Below, piece after piece: positions 20,182 to 29,772 of a stretch of 64,000 nucleotides of DNA. A program made the translations under genes and the position numbers. The stretch's first letter is position 1; every line of letters starts with the position of its first letter. This stretch comes from Salibacterium aidingense DSM 18341 (GTDB taxonomy: Bacteria > Bacillota > Bacilli > Bacillales > Marinococcaceae), in contig NZ_AUCI01000006.1 in NCBI RefSeq assembly GCF_000429685.1, forward strand, positions 186,001-250,000, written 5' to 3'. The notes beneath the pieces are model-generated. The model ran no database searches. It was not told where the DNA came from and saw only the letters and a program-made list of their open reading frames with translations.

Positions 20182-20358
20182 CGGACATTTATTCCGTTAA
20201 CTGGCCGGATGGCCGGTCTGCGGAGGTTTTTCGGACATTTGTTCCGCTATTTTGGTTCTGGACCGCTTCTTTGACCCTCAAAAGGGGGAATAACGGAACA
20301 GATGTCCGCAACCCCCTTCAAAATAGGAAAAATCGAAGAAATAACGGAATAAATGTCC
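20182..20358. repeat. Nested inverted-repeat element, family 1, copy 1
   Basis: Four related words: A CGGACATTTATTCCGTTA (20182), B CGGACATTTGTTCCGCTA (20232), B' TAACGGAACAGATGTCCG (20291) and A' TAACGGAATAAATGTCC (20342). B pairs with B' around a 41-base loop, and A pairs with A' outside it. Offsets of 50, 59 and 51 bases almost equal those of the second copy at 39944-40123, and the loops align. No open frame is shared. It lies between the cggR promoter and the rpoN stop. Confidence 0.8.
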
Positions 20359-20415
20359 CCTTCATTAGGGAGACCTGCCTGAAATAGTCAATCCCCCGCT
20401 GCCGGCAGCTCCCTG

Positions 20416-21771
20416 CTACATATAACGTTTTCTTTTGGATGAAGCAGGAATACTTAACTCATCGCGGTATTTAGCAACCGCCCGCCGTGAAACGGAGATT
20501 CCTTTTTCCGTTTCGATAAAGGAGGAGATTTTTTGGTCCGATAATGGTTTCTGCTTATCTTCATGTTTCACTACATCCTTTATCATATTTTTAATAGCAA
20601 ACGTAGAGGTCTGCTCACCTTCATGGTTATTCATGCCGGCGGAGAAGAAATATTTCAGTTCAAACAGCCCGTGCGGAGTCTGTACATATTTATTTGTTGT
20701 TGTGCGTGACACGGTGGATTCATGTACTTCTGCCTCCTCTGCCACATCCCTAAGCGTTAACGGCTTCATGGCGGAAGAACCGTCACGGAAAAAATCACGC
20801 TGAAATTCCACGATTGCTTCAGTAATACTGCGGATCGTCTGCTGTCTTTGATCAATACTTTTCAGCAGCCAAACCAGCTGCTTGTATTTTTTCTTTGCAT
20901 ATTCTGCGGCCTCCCCTTCTGCTTTTTGCTCCAGCAGATGGCGGTAGTGCCGATTCATTCGTATTCTGGGCAGCCCTTCATCATGCAGGCGGACGGTAAA
21001 ACGTTCTCCCTCCCGCTCTACATACACATCAGGGACCAGCCGTACCGGGTTTTCTCCTCCAAAACCAGCTCCCGGGTGCGGATCCAGCTCCTGTATATCA
21101 TCATAAACCGCTTGAATATCAAGCAGGGTCACACCAAGTTTATCCGCCAGGCTTCTCCAGTTTCTTTCCCCCAATGCTTCCAGATGCTCTGAAACAACTT
21201 TTTCAGTTAAAGGCTTACGCGGAGATATCCGCTCCAGCTGAAGCAGCAGGCATTCCCCGAGCGATCTGGCTGCAACCCCGGCTGGTTCAAGACTCTGCAG
21301 CCTTGCCACTGCGTATTCATACTGCTCCGGGGAAATGGAAAATACAGCGGCTGTTTCTTCATATGTTCCTTCGAGGTATCCCTGATCGCTGACATTGCCT
21401 GCCAGATATTTTAACAGCTTTAATTCCAATGGATCCGCAGGCAGCAGCCGGATCTGGTGAATTAAATAGTCAGATATTCTTTCCCTTGCATCTTTTAATT
21501 GGTCAAAGGGAGAAAAGTCATCCCGATCCTGATATTCCTGGGAATCCGACGGTTCATCCTTCCACATTACCGGCATATCGTAGCGGGGCTCTTCCCGCAT
21601 CGGTGACTCCTGTTCTTCGATTTCCATCAGCGGATTCTCTAAGGCCGCTTCTTCTATATAATTATTCAATTCAAGTGTGGAAAGCTGTAATAAGGAGATT
21701 GCCTGGCGAAGCTCCTGTGTCATGACGAGATTCATTGTCTGTTTCTGATGCAGCCCCATTTCCAGGTTCAT
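20416..21771 (-). CDS. rpoN: RNA polymerase sigma-54 factor
   Basis: 451 residues. Region I is the Gln/Leu-rich N-terminus (LHQKQTMNLVMTQELRQAISLLQLS) that contacts enhancer activators. It is followed by an acidic linker, the core-binding region, a helix-turn-helix (TLRDVAEEAEVHESTVSRTTTNKY) and the RpoN box SRRAVAKYRDEL at the C-terminus. It directs transcription from -24/-12 promoters and needs an AAA+ activator, none of which is encoded here. GGAGG precedes the ATG. Transcribed alone, with a cre box at its start point. B. subtilis sigL is likewise under CcpA. Confidence 0.97.
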   Translation of the reverse strand: MNLEMGLHQKQTMNLVMTQELRQAISLLQLSTLELNNYIEEAALENPLMEIEEQESPMREEPRYDMPVMWKDEPSDSQEYQDRDDFSPFDQLKDARERISDYLIHQIRLLPADPLELKLLKYLAGNVSDQGYLEGTYEETAAVFSISPEQYEYAVARLQSLEPAGVAARSLGECLLLQLERISPRKPLTEKVVSEHLEALGERNWRSLADKLGVTLLDIQAVYDDIQELDPHPGAGFGGENPVRLVPDVYVEREGERFTVRLHDEGLPRIRMNRHYRHLLEQKAEGEAAEYAKKKYKQLVWLLKSIDQRQQTIRSITEAIVEFQRDFFRDGSSAMKPLTLRDVAEEAEVHESTVSRTTTNKYVQTPHGLFELKYFFSAGMNNHEGEQTSTFAIKNMIKDVVKHEDKQKPLSDQKISSFIETEKGISVSRRAVAKYRDELSIPASSKRKRYM

Positions 21772-21795
21772 GCCGTTTCCTCCTTCTGCTTCTAA

Positions 21796-21810
21796 TTGAA
21801 AGCGTTTACT
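21796..21810. promoter_or_regulatory. cre (CcpA) site at rpoN transcription start
   Basis: TTGAAAGCGTTTACT fits WTGNAANCGNWNNCW at all positions and the stricter palindrome except its last base. It lies just downstream of the rpoN -10, over the expected start point, so CcpA bound here should block initiation. Confidence 0.7.
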
Positions 21811-21811
21811 T

Positions 21812-21820
21812 ATTATATCA
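21812..21820 (-). promoter_or_regulatory. rpoN promoter, extended -10
   Basis: Minus strand TGATATAAT, an extended -10 of the TGNTATAAT type. No convincing -35 lies at the normal distance, as is usual for extended -10 promoters. The other half of this 392-base divergent gap is the clpP control region. Confidence 0.6.
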
Positions 21821-22077
21821 TATGTAAAAGCGCTCGTACTTTATCTCTTAAAATTTTTCGACATATTTTTATTATATCTTAAAGAAAAGGAATGCCGTGT
21901 ATAATCGTCAGATTTCTTTACGAAGTTTGAAGAACAAAAATTTCGGATATGATACAGAAGGAATTTCGTTTTACATAAGCGAAACAGTTAACGAGCTGTG
22001 TTATTTGCAATTCATTCGAGCTGCTGGTTTAATTGTTGTACAATGGTCGAAGAGATTTTCAGGTTGTTGTCTTTTTA

Positions 22078-22094
22078 TTTGACCATTACTGACC
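22078..22094 (+). promoter_or_regulatory. CtsR operator of clpP
   Basis: The plus-strand sequence is the complement of GGTCAGT-AAT-GGTCAAA, two direct heptads three bases apart. It matches the CtsR consensus RGTCAAA-NAN-RGTCAAA with two changes in the first heptad. It overlaps the clpP -35 and spacer, so CtsR would compete with polymerase until heat or protein stress releases it. Confidence 0.75.
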
Positions 22095-22107
22095 ATAGGA
22101 GTATGAT
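22079..22107 (+). promoter_or_regulatory. clpP promoter
   Basis: TTGACC (22079-22084), 17 bases, TATGAT (22102-22107): a good SigA promoter. The start point would be near 22114, leaving about 50 bases of leader before the clpP ATG at 22164. Confidence 0.7.
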
Positions 22108-22163
22108 GGAATCAGCAGCTTCCTACAGGGCTGAACGTACTAAACAAAGGAGGATGTAATCAC

Positions 22164-22742
22164 ATGAACTTAATTCCAACAGTCATTGAACAAACGAACC
22201 GCGGGGAACGCGCCTATGACATTTATTCGCGTCTTCTGAAAGACCGTATTATTATGCTCGGCTCCGGGATTGACGATAATATTGCCAACTCAGTCGTCGC
22301 CCAGCTTCTATTCCTGGCTGCGGACGATCCAGAGAAAGATATATCTCTTTATATTAACAGTCCCGGCGGCTCGATCACAGCCGGCATGGCGATCTATGAT
22401 ACCATGCAGCATATCAAGCCGGAAGTTTCCACTATTTGTGTAGGCATGGCAGCTTCCATGGGATCCTTTTTGCTGGCTGCCGGGCAGGAAGGCAAGCGTT
22501 TTGCCCTTCCAAACAGCGAAGTGATGATTCATCAGCCGCTTGGAGGCACGCAGGGGCAGGCTACAGATATTGATATTCACGCCCGCCGTATCCTGCAGAT
22601 TCGTGATAAGTTAAACCATATTCTGTCTGAACGCACCGGACAGCCGCTGGAAGTAATTGAACGGGATACCGACCGTGATAACTTCATGACGGCTGAGGAT
22701 GCCAAATCCTATGGTTTAGTGGACGATGTTTTATATAAATAA
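22164..22742 (+). CDS. clpP: ATP-dependent Clp protease proteolytic subunit
   Basis: 192 residues. Forms the double-heptameric chamber that works with ClpX, ClpC or ClpE. Catalytic Ser98 is in GMAASMGS, His123 in MIHQPLGG, and the third member lies in the C-terminal handle. The N-terminus [22 protein letters not shown] is the family standard. AAGGAGG precedes the ATG. It is monocistronic, one of the few plus-strand core genes, with a CtsR-controlled promoter and a shared terminator. It also removes SsrA-tagged proteins. Confidence 0.98.
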   Translation: MNLIPTVIEQTNRGERAYDIYSRLLKDRIIMLGSGIDDNIANSVVAQLLFLAADDPEKDISLYINSPGGSITAGMAIYDTMQHIKPEVSTICVGMAASMGSFLLAAGQEGKRFALPNSEVMIHQPLGGTQGQATDIDIHARRILQIRDKLNHILSERTGQPLEVIERDTDRDNFMTAEDAKSYGLVDDVLYK

Positions 22743-22752
22743 AACGTATATT

Positions 22753-22789
22753 AAAAAAAGCGGCATCGTTAAGCGATGCCGCTCTTTTT
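22753..22789. terminator. Bidirectional terminator between clpP and crh
   Basis: AGCGGCATCG (22759-22768) pairs with CGATGCCGCT (22774-22783), short loop. A-run before and T-run after serve both converging genes. Confidence 0.85.
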
Positions 22790-23045
22790 ATTCTTCTTTT
22801 TCTACGAAACCGGCCAATTCTTCAACCGCGTCTTCTTCATCATTCCCATCTGCCGTGAGCTTGATTGTTTCTCCTGTTCGTGCCGCCAGACTCATAATGC
22901 CCATAATACTTTTGGCATTTACTTTTTTATTTTCCTTTTCGATAAACACATCCGATTGGAAGCGGTTCGCTTCCTGAACAAATAAAGCCGCGGGCCTGGC
23001 CTGCAGCCCCGTCTTTAATCGAACTTCTGCTGTTTTTTCAATCAA
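22788..23045 (-). CDS. crh: Catabolite repression HPr-like protein Crh
   Basis: 85 residues, HPr fold. The decisive residue is Gln15 (KTGLQARPAA) in place of the His15 that PTS HPr uses for sugar transport. Ser46 (NAKSIMGIMSL), the HprK target, is kept. Crh-Ser46-P is a CcpA corepressor. The start is a TTG at 23045 with GGGAGG 9 bases upstream. Last gene of the rapZ-yvcK-whiA-crh series. Its kinase gene hprK lies at 38743-39678. Confidence 0.95.
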   Translation of the reverse strand: MIEKTAEVRLKTGLQARPAALFVQEANRFQSDVFIEKENKKVNAKSIMGIMSLAARTGETIKLTADGNDEEDAVEELAGFVEKEE

Positions 23046-23066
23046 ATCCTATTTCCTCCCTCCAGG

Positions 23067-24041
23067 TTAATCTGCATATACACCGTTTTCCGGCTGCACA
23101 TCCTCGCCATTTCGAATTTTTTCAGCTAACTGGTCAATTTTACGGAGCCTGTGGTTTACTCCTGATTTGCCGACAGGGCCGCTCGGCACCATTTCTCCCA
23201 GCTCTTTCAAGGTCACGTCCTGGTATTTCACCCGCAGCTCCGCCATTTCCCGGACCTTGTCCGGCAGCTGCTCCAATCCTATTTTATTTGCCACAAGTTG
23301 AATATTCTCCACCTGTCTGAGCGCAGCTCCTACCGTTTTATTTAAGTTAGCCGTTTCGCAATTGACAAGTCGGTTGACAGAATTTCTCATGTCTTTCATG
23401 ATGCGCACATCTTCAAAATAAAGAAGAGCCTGGTGCGCCCCAATGACATTTAGAAATTCTGTTATTTTTTCACTTTCTTTAATGTAGAGGATAAATCCTT
23501 TTTTTCGTTCCAAACTTTTTGAAGAAAGTTCAAATTCCTGGAGCAGGTCGCGTAAGGCCCGGTTATGTTCTTCGTATAATGAAAAAATTTCCAGATGATA
23601 CGAAGACGTTTCTGGATGATTGACAGATCCACCGGCTAAGAACGCTCCTCGAAGATAAGCCCGTTTGCAGCAGGTATCCTTTAAGATGTCCCGGGAGATG
23701 GTGCGGATAAAACGATACCCGTCTTCCATAATGCTTAAATCACGCAGCAGATCACGGCTTTCCTCCACTATCCGGACTAAATAAACATTATTCTTTTTCA
23801 GTCTCATCTTTTTCCGTACCATCAGTTCCACAGCAATATCCGCATAAACCCGTTTGATTAACTTATAAATACGCCGGGCAATCGCTGCGTTTTCGGTGGA
23901 TACATCTAAAATCAGCTTTCCATCACTAAAAGATATAACGCCATTCATACGGATCAAAGCAGCAAGCTCCGCTTTTGCGCAGCAGTCCTCTGATTCAAAC
24001 TGGGTCAGCTCTTTTTTTGTCATAGCTGCAAAAGACGACAT
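23067..24041 (-). CDS. whiA: WhiA-type regulator
   Basis: 324 residues from [12 protein letters not shown]. The N-terminal part ([30 protein letters not shown]) is the LAGLIDADG homing-endonuclease-like fold that has lost nuclease function. The C-terminal part ([25 protein letters not shown]) is a helix-turn-helix. In B. subtilis it affects Z-ring assembly and chromosome segregation. I prefer the start at 24041, which matches the family N-terminus; the frame extends to 24074. It lies between yvcK and crh. Confidence 0.94.
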   Translation of the reverse strand: MSSFAAMTKKELTQFESEDCCAKAELAALIRMNGVISFSDGKLILDVSTENAAIARRIYKLIKRVYADIAVELMVRKKMRLKKNNVYLVRIVEESRDLLRDLSIMEDGYRFIRTISRDILKDTCCKRAYLRGAFLAGGSVNHPETSSYHLEIFSLYEEHNRALRDLLQEFELSSKSLERKKGFILYIKESEKITEFLNVIGAHQALLYFEDVRIMKDMRNSVNRLVNCETANLNKTVGAALRQVENIQLVANKIGLEQLPDKVREMAELRVKYQDVTLKELGEMVPSGPVGKSGVNHRLRKIDQLAEKIRNGEDVQPENGVYAD

Positions 24042-24087
24042 ACTTTTGGCACCGCCTTTCCTTTCCACATTCACTCGTAAAAACTAT

Positions 24088-25032
24088 TTATATTTCGGTT
24101 AGAAGCGATTGGGAGACTTTGACCGCATCATGACGAAATAAGTTGTCCTGATAATGCATAAATGCATCTCTTACTACGCGGTAACCGAGCTTTTTCAACC
24201 GCTGTTCATCAAAATGGACAGGAAATGCGGATTCTTCCGCGTACTTTTGCAAAATCTCCGCCGGGATCTCTGTATTGTTGACAAGCACGGTTTCAATAAT
24301 ATTATATCCAATATGAGACCGAATGGCCTCCACGTGGTCAGCCACCGTAAAATCATCGGTTTCTCCCGCCTGGGTCATCCCATTGCAAATGTAGATCTTA
24401 CGGGCGGAAGCATGATAAATCGCTTCAGATATCCCGGGAACGAGCAGATTCGGGATCACACTGGTATAAAGACTTCCCGGCCCCAGCACGATTAAATCTG
24501 CCTGCCGCACAGCCTCCAGGCTCTCCGGCAGAGGTTCCACGTTCTCTGGAGAAAGACGGACTTTTTTTATTTGTTTTCCGGAGTTAGGTATATTAGATTC
24601 CCCGGCAACGGTAGTCCCATCCATCATTTCCGCTTCCAGTTCGATGCTCTGATTTGCTGCCGGGAAGACATTTCCTTTCACATTCAGGACCGTGCTCAGT
24701 TCGCTTATACCCCGGGCAAAATCTCCGGTAATCGATGTCATGCCGGCCAAAAGCAAATTGCCAAGGGAGTGGCCGCTCAGTCCATTTCCATTTTGAAAAC
24801 GGTGCTGAAACATCTGTTCAATCATGGGCTCTACTTCGGCAAGTGCCACCAGTACGTTGCGGACATCTCCGGGCGGCGGGATATTTAATTCTTTGCGCAG
24901 AATCCCTGAACTGCCGCCGTCATCTGCCACCGTTACAATCGCTGTAATGTCTACAGGAAATGTTTTCAATCCCCTTAACAGCACAGACAACCCGGTTCCC
25001 CCGCCTATGACAACTATATTTGGTCTATTCAC
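24088..25032 (-). CDS. yvcK: Gluconeogenesis factor YvcK
   Basis: 314 residues, UPF0052/CofD-like fold. The N-terminus NIVVIGGGTGLSVLLRGLK and VADDGGSSGILR form the nucleotide-sugar site (UDP-GlcNAc binding is known for the family). YvcK supports growth on gluconeogenic carbon and cell-wall synthesis. Start: GTG at 25032 with GGGAAGGA 8 bases before it and only 4 bases after the rapZ stop. The upstream ATG at 25083 would overlap rapZ by about 47 bases and adds non-conserved residues. Confidence 0.93.
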   Translation of the reverse strand: MNRPNIVVIGGGTGLSVLLRGLKTFPVDITAIVTVADDGGSSGILRKELNIPPPGDVRNVLVALAEVEPMIEQMFQHRFQNGNGLSGHSLGNLLLAGMTSITGDFARGISELSTVLNVKGNVFPAANQSIELEAEMMDGTTVAGESNIPNSGKQIKKVRLSPENVEPLPESLEAVRQADLIVLGPGSLYTSVIPNLLVPGISEAIYHASARKIYICNGMTQAGETDDFTVADHVEAIRSHIGYNIIETVLVNNTEIPAEILQKYAEESAFPVHFDEQRLKKLGYRVVRDAFMHYQDNLFRHDAVKVSQSLLTEI

Positions 25033-25036
25033 GATG

Positions 25037-25918
25037 TTAATCCTTCCCTTTCCCCATATCCCGATGGCTTTTATGCGTAGCATATTCGCCGGCGAAATAA
25101 TCTGCTACATATTCCGCCAGTGTCACCGAACGATGCTTCCCTCCGGTACAGCCTATTGCAATAATAAGCTGGCTTTTTCCTTCCCTCTTATACTGAGGAA
25201 GCATATAGCCTAGTATATCAAGCAGTTTTTCTATAAATTCTTTCGTCTCCGTCCATTTTAACACATAGGAAGAGACTTCTTCCTCCAATCCGGTTTTTGG
25301 CTCCAGGTGCTCAATGTAATGTGGATTGGGCAGGAAACGAACATCAAACACTAAATCGGCATCGATGGGGAGGCCGTATTTATAACCAAATGATATAACA
25401 TTTACCGAAAACGCATCTTTTTCAGGCCCGGAAAAATACTGAATGATTCGTTCTCTGAGCTGCTTTGGCTTCAGTTCACTTGTATCAATGATTTGACGGG
25501 CTCTCCCCTTCAAATCTTCCAAAATTTCCCTTTCCTGCCTGATTCCTTCCAGCGGTGTTTCTTCCGCCGCCAGCGGATGGGAACGACGCGTTTCCTTAAA
25601 GCGCTGGACAAGGACATTATCCTTCGCATCTAAAAACAAGATATGGGTGCTTAAATTGGATTTTAAGCGCAGATTGTCCACGGCTTCAAACAGGTGATCA
25701 AAAAATTCGCGTCCCCGCAGGTCAATGACAAGAGCAACTTTATTCATTTTTCCGCCTGAGTTTTCAATCAGCTCAATAAATGTGGGAATGAGCGCCGGCG
25801 GCAGATTATCCACACAATAATACCCTAAATCCTCAAAACTCTGGACGGCCACAGTCTTCCCTGCGCCGGACATTCCTGTGATAATAACCACATGAATGTC
25901 CTCTGTCATTTGGCCCAT
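25037..25918 (-). CDS. rapZ: RNase adapter / nucleotide-binding protein RapZ (YvcJ)
   Basis: 293 residues. Walker A GMSGAGKT at the N-terminus, [14 protein letters not shown] after it, and the C-terminal [10 protein letters not shown] with the [10 protein letters not shown] segment that binds small ligands in the family. In Enterobacteria RapZ guides RNase E to the GlmZ RNA; in B. subtilis YvcJ is a GTPase affecting competence. Start at 25918 ([10 protein letters not shown]), preceded by GGAAGGA. Downstream of the nudix gene and almost touching yvcK. Confidence 0.92.
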   Translation of the reverse strand: MGQMTEDIHVVIITGMSGAGKTVAVQSFEDLGYYCVDNLPPALIPTFIELIENSGGKMNKVALVIDLRGREFFDHLFEAVDNLRLKSNLSTHILFLDAKDNVLVQRFKETRRSHPLAAEETPLEGIRQEREILEDLKGRARQIIDTSELKPKQLRERIIQYFSGPEKDAFSVNVISFGYKYGLPIDADLVFDVRFLPNPHYIEHLEPKTGLEEEVSSYVLKWTETKEFIEKLLDILGYMLPQYKREGKSQLIIAIGCTGGKHRSVTLAEYVADYFAGEYATHKSHRDMGKGKD

Positions 25919-25954
25919 TGTTTCATCCTTCCCTTCGTCCCGATTCCTGTACAA

Positions 25955-26416
25955 CTACTCATCTTTTTGAAACTCCGAGCGGATTAGTTGGTAATCCGGG
26001 GTATAATGAAATGTTCCGTACAATACACCTTTTTCCTGAAATATGTGCTGAAATATAGAGCGGTCGCCTGCTGCCATAGGCAGGTGCAGGACGTCCTCCA
26101 CCGGCATCCATTCCAAGCGGCCTTCGGGCGACTGCTCCAGCATGGTGCCGCTCCACTTTCTTGCTTCAAACGTGAACATCATCCATTCTGAATAATGCTG
26201 TTTGTTTTCTATTATAACAAAAGTAAAAATCCCCCGGACGACGGGGTCTTTCACAGTAATTCCTGTTTCTTCACGAAACTCCCGCACAGCAGCTTCCCGG
26301 ACGGATTCGCCTGCTTCCATTTTCCCGCCCGGAGCCACCCACCAGTTTCGACTTGGCTTTTGTAACAACAGGACCTCCTTATCCTTATGGAGAATACAAT
26401 TCGTTACTCGCTGCAT
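25955..26416 (-). CDS. Nudix hydrolase (YvcI type)
   Basis: 153 residues. The nudix box is complete (GGKMEAGESVREAAVREF then REETGI), which coordinates Mg2+ for cleavage of nucleoside diphosphate derivatives. The N-terminus QRVTNCILHKDKEVLLLQKP resembles 8-oxo-dGTP diphosphatase-like members, but the substrate is not proven. Start is the ATG at 26416 with GAGGTG 6 bases ahead; the longer frame begins at the GTG inside that ribosome binding site. First gene of the nudix-rapZ-yvcK-whiA-crh series. Confidence 0.88.
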   Translation of the reverse strand: MQRVTNCILHKDKEVLLLQKPSRNWWVAPGGKMEAGESVREAAVREFREETGITVKDPVVRGIFTFVIIENKQHYSEWMMFTFEARKWSGTMLEQSPEGRLEWMPVEDVLHLPMAAGDRSIFQHIFQEKGVLYGTFHYTPDYQLIRSEFQKDE

Positions 26417-26724
26417 ATATGCCACCTCGCCTGTTCTCCTTACAGTATACTATGGATACGAGCGGTTGCTCAATTTTTTACGCTGGGACCCGACATTGTT
26501 TGAAAGGAGGGGAAAACGTGACATCGCTGTTTTCTGCCTAATGGATCCTTTACGTTTTCAAATGACAAAAAAAAGAACACAGGCATGTTATACGCCTGTG
26601 TTTCTCCAATTATTATATAAAAAAGGGGGTCAATTACTGATTCCATCATAACACGTTAATTATTTCACATCTGTTACAAACGGGTTAAAATCGATTTAAA
26701 AAATGTTCAGCCTTTTTAACAAAA
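26417..26724. other. Gap between trxB and the nudix gene
   Basis: 308 bases. It holds the trxB terminator (26564-26604). A GGAGGGG followed by GTG at about 26515 opens only a seven-codon plus-strand frame. I see no further gene. Confidence 0.5.
26564..26604 (-). terminator. Terminator downstream of trxB
   Basis: Minus strand AACACAGGC, 9-base loop, GCCTGTGTT, then CTTTTTTTTG. It lies about 120 bases after the trxB stop. Confidence 0.85.
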
Positions 26725-27675
<951 letters not shown>

Positions 27676-27797
27676 TCACTCCTCTTTCTCATCCATAATA
27701 TCCCCTATCCTGTTTAAGCAGATACATCCATATATCGAATCTCTCACCGTTATCGTAAAAAAAAAGGGAAAGAAAGTCTACCAATCTGCTTCACTCG

Positions 27798-28841
27798 TTA
27801 TAACTGATAATACGTCCAGGCTTCCAGGTGCACATCACTGGAGTATAACAGATCGTTTCCCAGTTTCTCCAGCAATGTCTCCGCCCCGCGATGGCCCTGT
27901 GCTTTCGCCAGTTCCCACTGCTTTCTGGCTGCTCCAAGCCTGCCGGATTCATAAGCAGCCACGCCGTAATGGAAGAAAAAGTTGGCATCCTCCGGGGTGA
28001 AACGAAGGAGATACATGCGGAATAAACGATGGGCTTTTTCCCATTCGTGCAGAAGGCATAACGTAGAGGCCAGCCGGAACAGGTTATCCCGATCCATCGG
28101 AATGAGCCGTTTCAACATACCTGCAGCTTCTACCGCTTCCTTATCCCGTCCTGCCTCGCTGTAAAACAAGGCAAGCTGGCAGCCGGCCGGTAAATAATGA
28201 TGCTCCAGCCACACATCTTTTGCATAAGCAAGCGCTTCTTCGATCTGTCCTTTTAAAAAGAAGACACGAGCCAGCTGGCTTTGAGCCGCAAAATACAGAG
28301 GATACTCCGCAACGATGTTTTCCAGATAGGTCTCCGCTTCGTAATAACGGTTTTCTTTTATCATACGAAGCGCCCGTTCATACGTTATAATCAGTTCATC
28401 ATCCGTATCCGGCGGAATTACATCCTCCTGCTCTTCCTCCATCTGCAGCATATCCAGAAGGTCTCTTGCATCTTCGGAAAAATCGCCTTCCGGCACAAGG
28501 GACAAATACTGCCTGGCTGTTTCTCCGGCTTTATCGAAAAATCCTTGATAGGCATAGTTATTGGCAAGAAAAAAATAGCATTCGTATAAATCGGCATCCA
28601 CGTCGTCCAGTACATGCAGGAGAAGATCGTTTGACGTATGGTATTCGCCCATATCCGAATAAATGGCAGCAAGCTGACATTGGAACACTCCCTGCTGCGG
28701 ATTTAGTTCCACTGCCCGGCGCACATATTTAACGGCGCGCTTCAGCTCCTGTTTCTGGTAAGCGTGGACGCCCCGTTTAAAGAAGTATTCACTATTTTGT
28801 ATAAAAGGGATCACTTGTCCCTGGGTATGTTGCGATTTCAT
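27798..28841 (-). CDS. Tetratricopeptide repeat protein (YvcD type)
   Basis: 347 residues made almost wholly of TPR-like helix pairs (for example AYQKQELKRAVKYVRRAVELNP and ALRMIKENRYYEAETYLENI), with no signal peptide or catalytic motif. Probably a cytoplasmic scaffold. The partner is unknown. Start at 28841 with GGAGGGG before the ATG; the frame can be extended to 28871. It lies downstream of the his operon, separated from it by a terminator and a repeat. Confidence 0.8.
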   Translation of the reverse strand: MKSQHTQGQVIPFIQNSEYFFKRGVHAYQKQELKRAVKYVRRAVELNPQQGVFQCQLAAIYSDMGEYHTSNDLLLHVLDDVDADLYECYFFLANNYAYQGFFDKAGETARQYLSLVPEGDFSEDARDLLDMLQMEEEQEDVIPPDTDDELIITYERALRMIKENRYYEAETYLENIVAEYPLYFAAQSQLARVFFLKGQIEEALAYAKDVWLEHHYLPAGCQLALFYSEAGRDKEAVEAAGMLKRLIPMDRDNLFRLASTLCLLHEWEKAHRLFRMYLLRFTPEDANFFFHYGVAAYESGRLGAARKQWELAKAQGHRGAETLLEKLGNDLLYSSDVHLEAWTYYQL

Positions 28842-28902
28842 GGCATCCCCTCCATCGGAGAAACAGTTCACAGTAAAGCCAGTATATCATCCATTGTACA
28901 GG

Positions 28903-29078
28903 TAAGAAAAGCGCAAGCGCCCTGGGCAGCCGCGACAGGTTCTGCGACGCACAGGAGGTGCTAGTGCCGCCGTTTTCCACAGGACGTGGGAGCTTGTAGG
29001 CGGCGATTCTTCTACTGCGCAGGACAGCCTGCTCCGGAGAAGAAACCCCGAGCGGCTGGGCGCTGGAACTGGATCTCG
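28903..29078. repeat. Bacillaceae-type intergenic repeat, family 3, copy 2
   Basis: Begins TAAGAAAAGCGCAAGCGCC and ends GAGCGGCTGGGCGCTG followed by GAACTGGATCT, the same ends as the copy at 12020-12190. The middle holds CACAGGAGGTG, CACAGGACGTGG and a GCCGCC/GGCGGC pair that could fold. It occupies most of the gap between the TPR gene and the his terminator. Confidence 0.65.
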
Positions 29079-29108
29079 AAAACGCCCAAAATTTATGCTT
29101 CCCTATAC

Positions 29109-29140
29109 AAAAAAAGAGAGCATCTCCGCTCTCTTTTCCC
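29109..29140 (-). terminator. his operon terminator
   Basis: Minus strand AAAAGAGAGC, 6-base loop, GCTCTCTTTT, T-run. It starts 6 bases after the hisI stop. Confidence 0.85.
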
Positions 29141-29145
29141 GGCTC

Positions 29146-29772
29146 CTATTTCCCATGTCGTTCTTCTAATACTTGAAGAACCTGATCCAGCGGCAGTTCC
29201 TGTTCTCTTAAAAGGACAAACAGGTGATACAGCAAATCCGCGCTCTCCATGCTCAACTCCCCGGGATCGCGATTTTTAGCAGCAATGATAACCTCGCTTG
29301 ATTCTTCTCCGACTTTTTTTAGAATTTTATCTACACCTTCCGTGAATAAATAGGTGGTATACGCTCCTTCCGGCATTTCTGCGAATCGTTTCGCGATCGT
29401 TTCCTCCAGTGTATTCAATATCTCAAACCGGCTGGTCTTTCCGTTTGGAACGTCGTTCAGCAGCGACTCTGAAAAACAGCTGTAGGTGCCTTCATGGCAG
29501 GCTGGTCCATTCGGAAGAACGAGAACAACGAGAGAATCCTGATCACAGTCATAACGGATATCTGTGACCTGCTGCGTGTTTCCAGAAGTCTCTCCCTTAT
29601 GCCAGAGCTTCCCGCGGGAGCGGCTGTAAAACCAGGTCTCTTTCGTTTCCATTGTTTTTCCAAGCGATTCTTCATTCATATAAGCAAGCGTCAGCACTTC
29701 TTTACTAACTGCATCCTGTATAATCGCAGGAATTAATCCATTTTCATCAAATTGAAGGTCTGCAATGTTCAT
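29146..29772 (-). CDS. hisI: Histidine biosynthesis bifunctional protein HisIE
   Basis: 208 residues. The N-terminal half is phosphoribosyl-AMP cyclohydrolase ([34 protein letters not shown] with its metal Cys). The C-terminal half from about residue 115 is phosphoribosyl-ATP pyrophosphatase ([26 protein letters not shown]). It catalyses steps 2 and 3 of histidine synthesis. Last gene of the operon, overlapping hisF by 4 bases. Confidence 0.97.
   Translation of the reverse strand: MNIADLQFDENGLIPAIIQDAVSKEVLTLAYMNEESLGKTMETKETWFYSRSRGKLWHKGETSGNTQQVTDIRYDCDQDSLVVLVLPNGPACHEGTYSCFSESLLNDVPNGKTSRFEILNTLEETIAKRFAEMPEGAYTTYLFTEGVDKILKKVGEESSEVIIAAKNRDPGELSMESADLLYHLFVLLREQELPLDQVLQVLEERHGK

Noticed and set aside
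21825-21838. Second cre-like word upstream of rpoN
   Set aside because: Three mismatches to the consensus; the site at 21796-21810 is sufficient.
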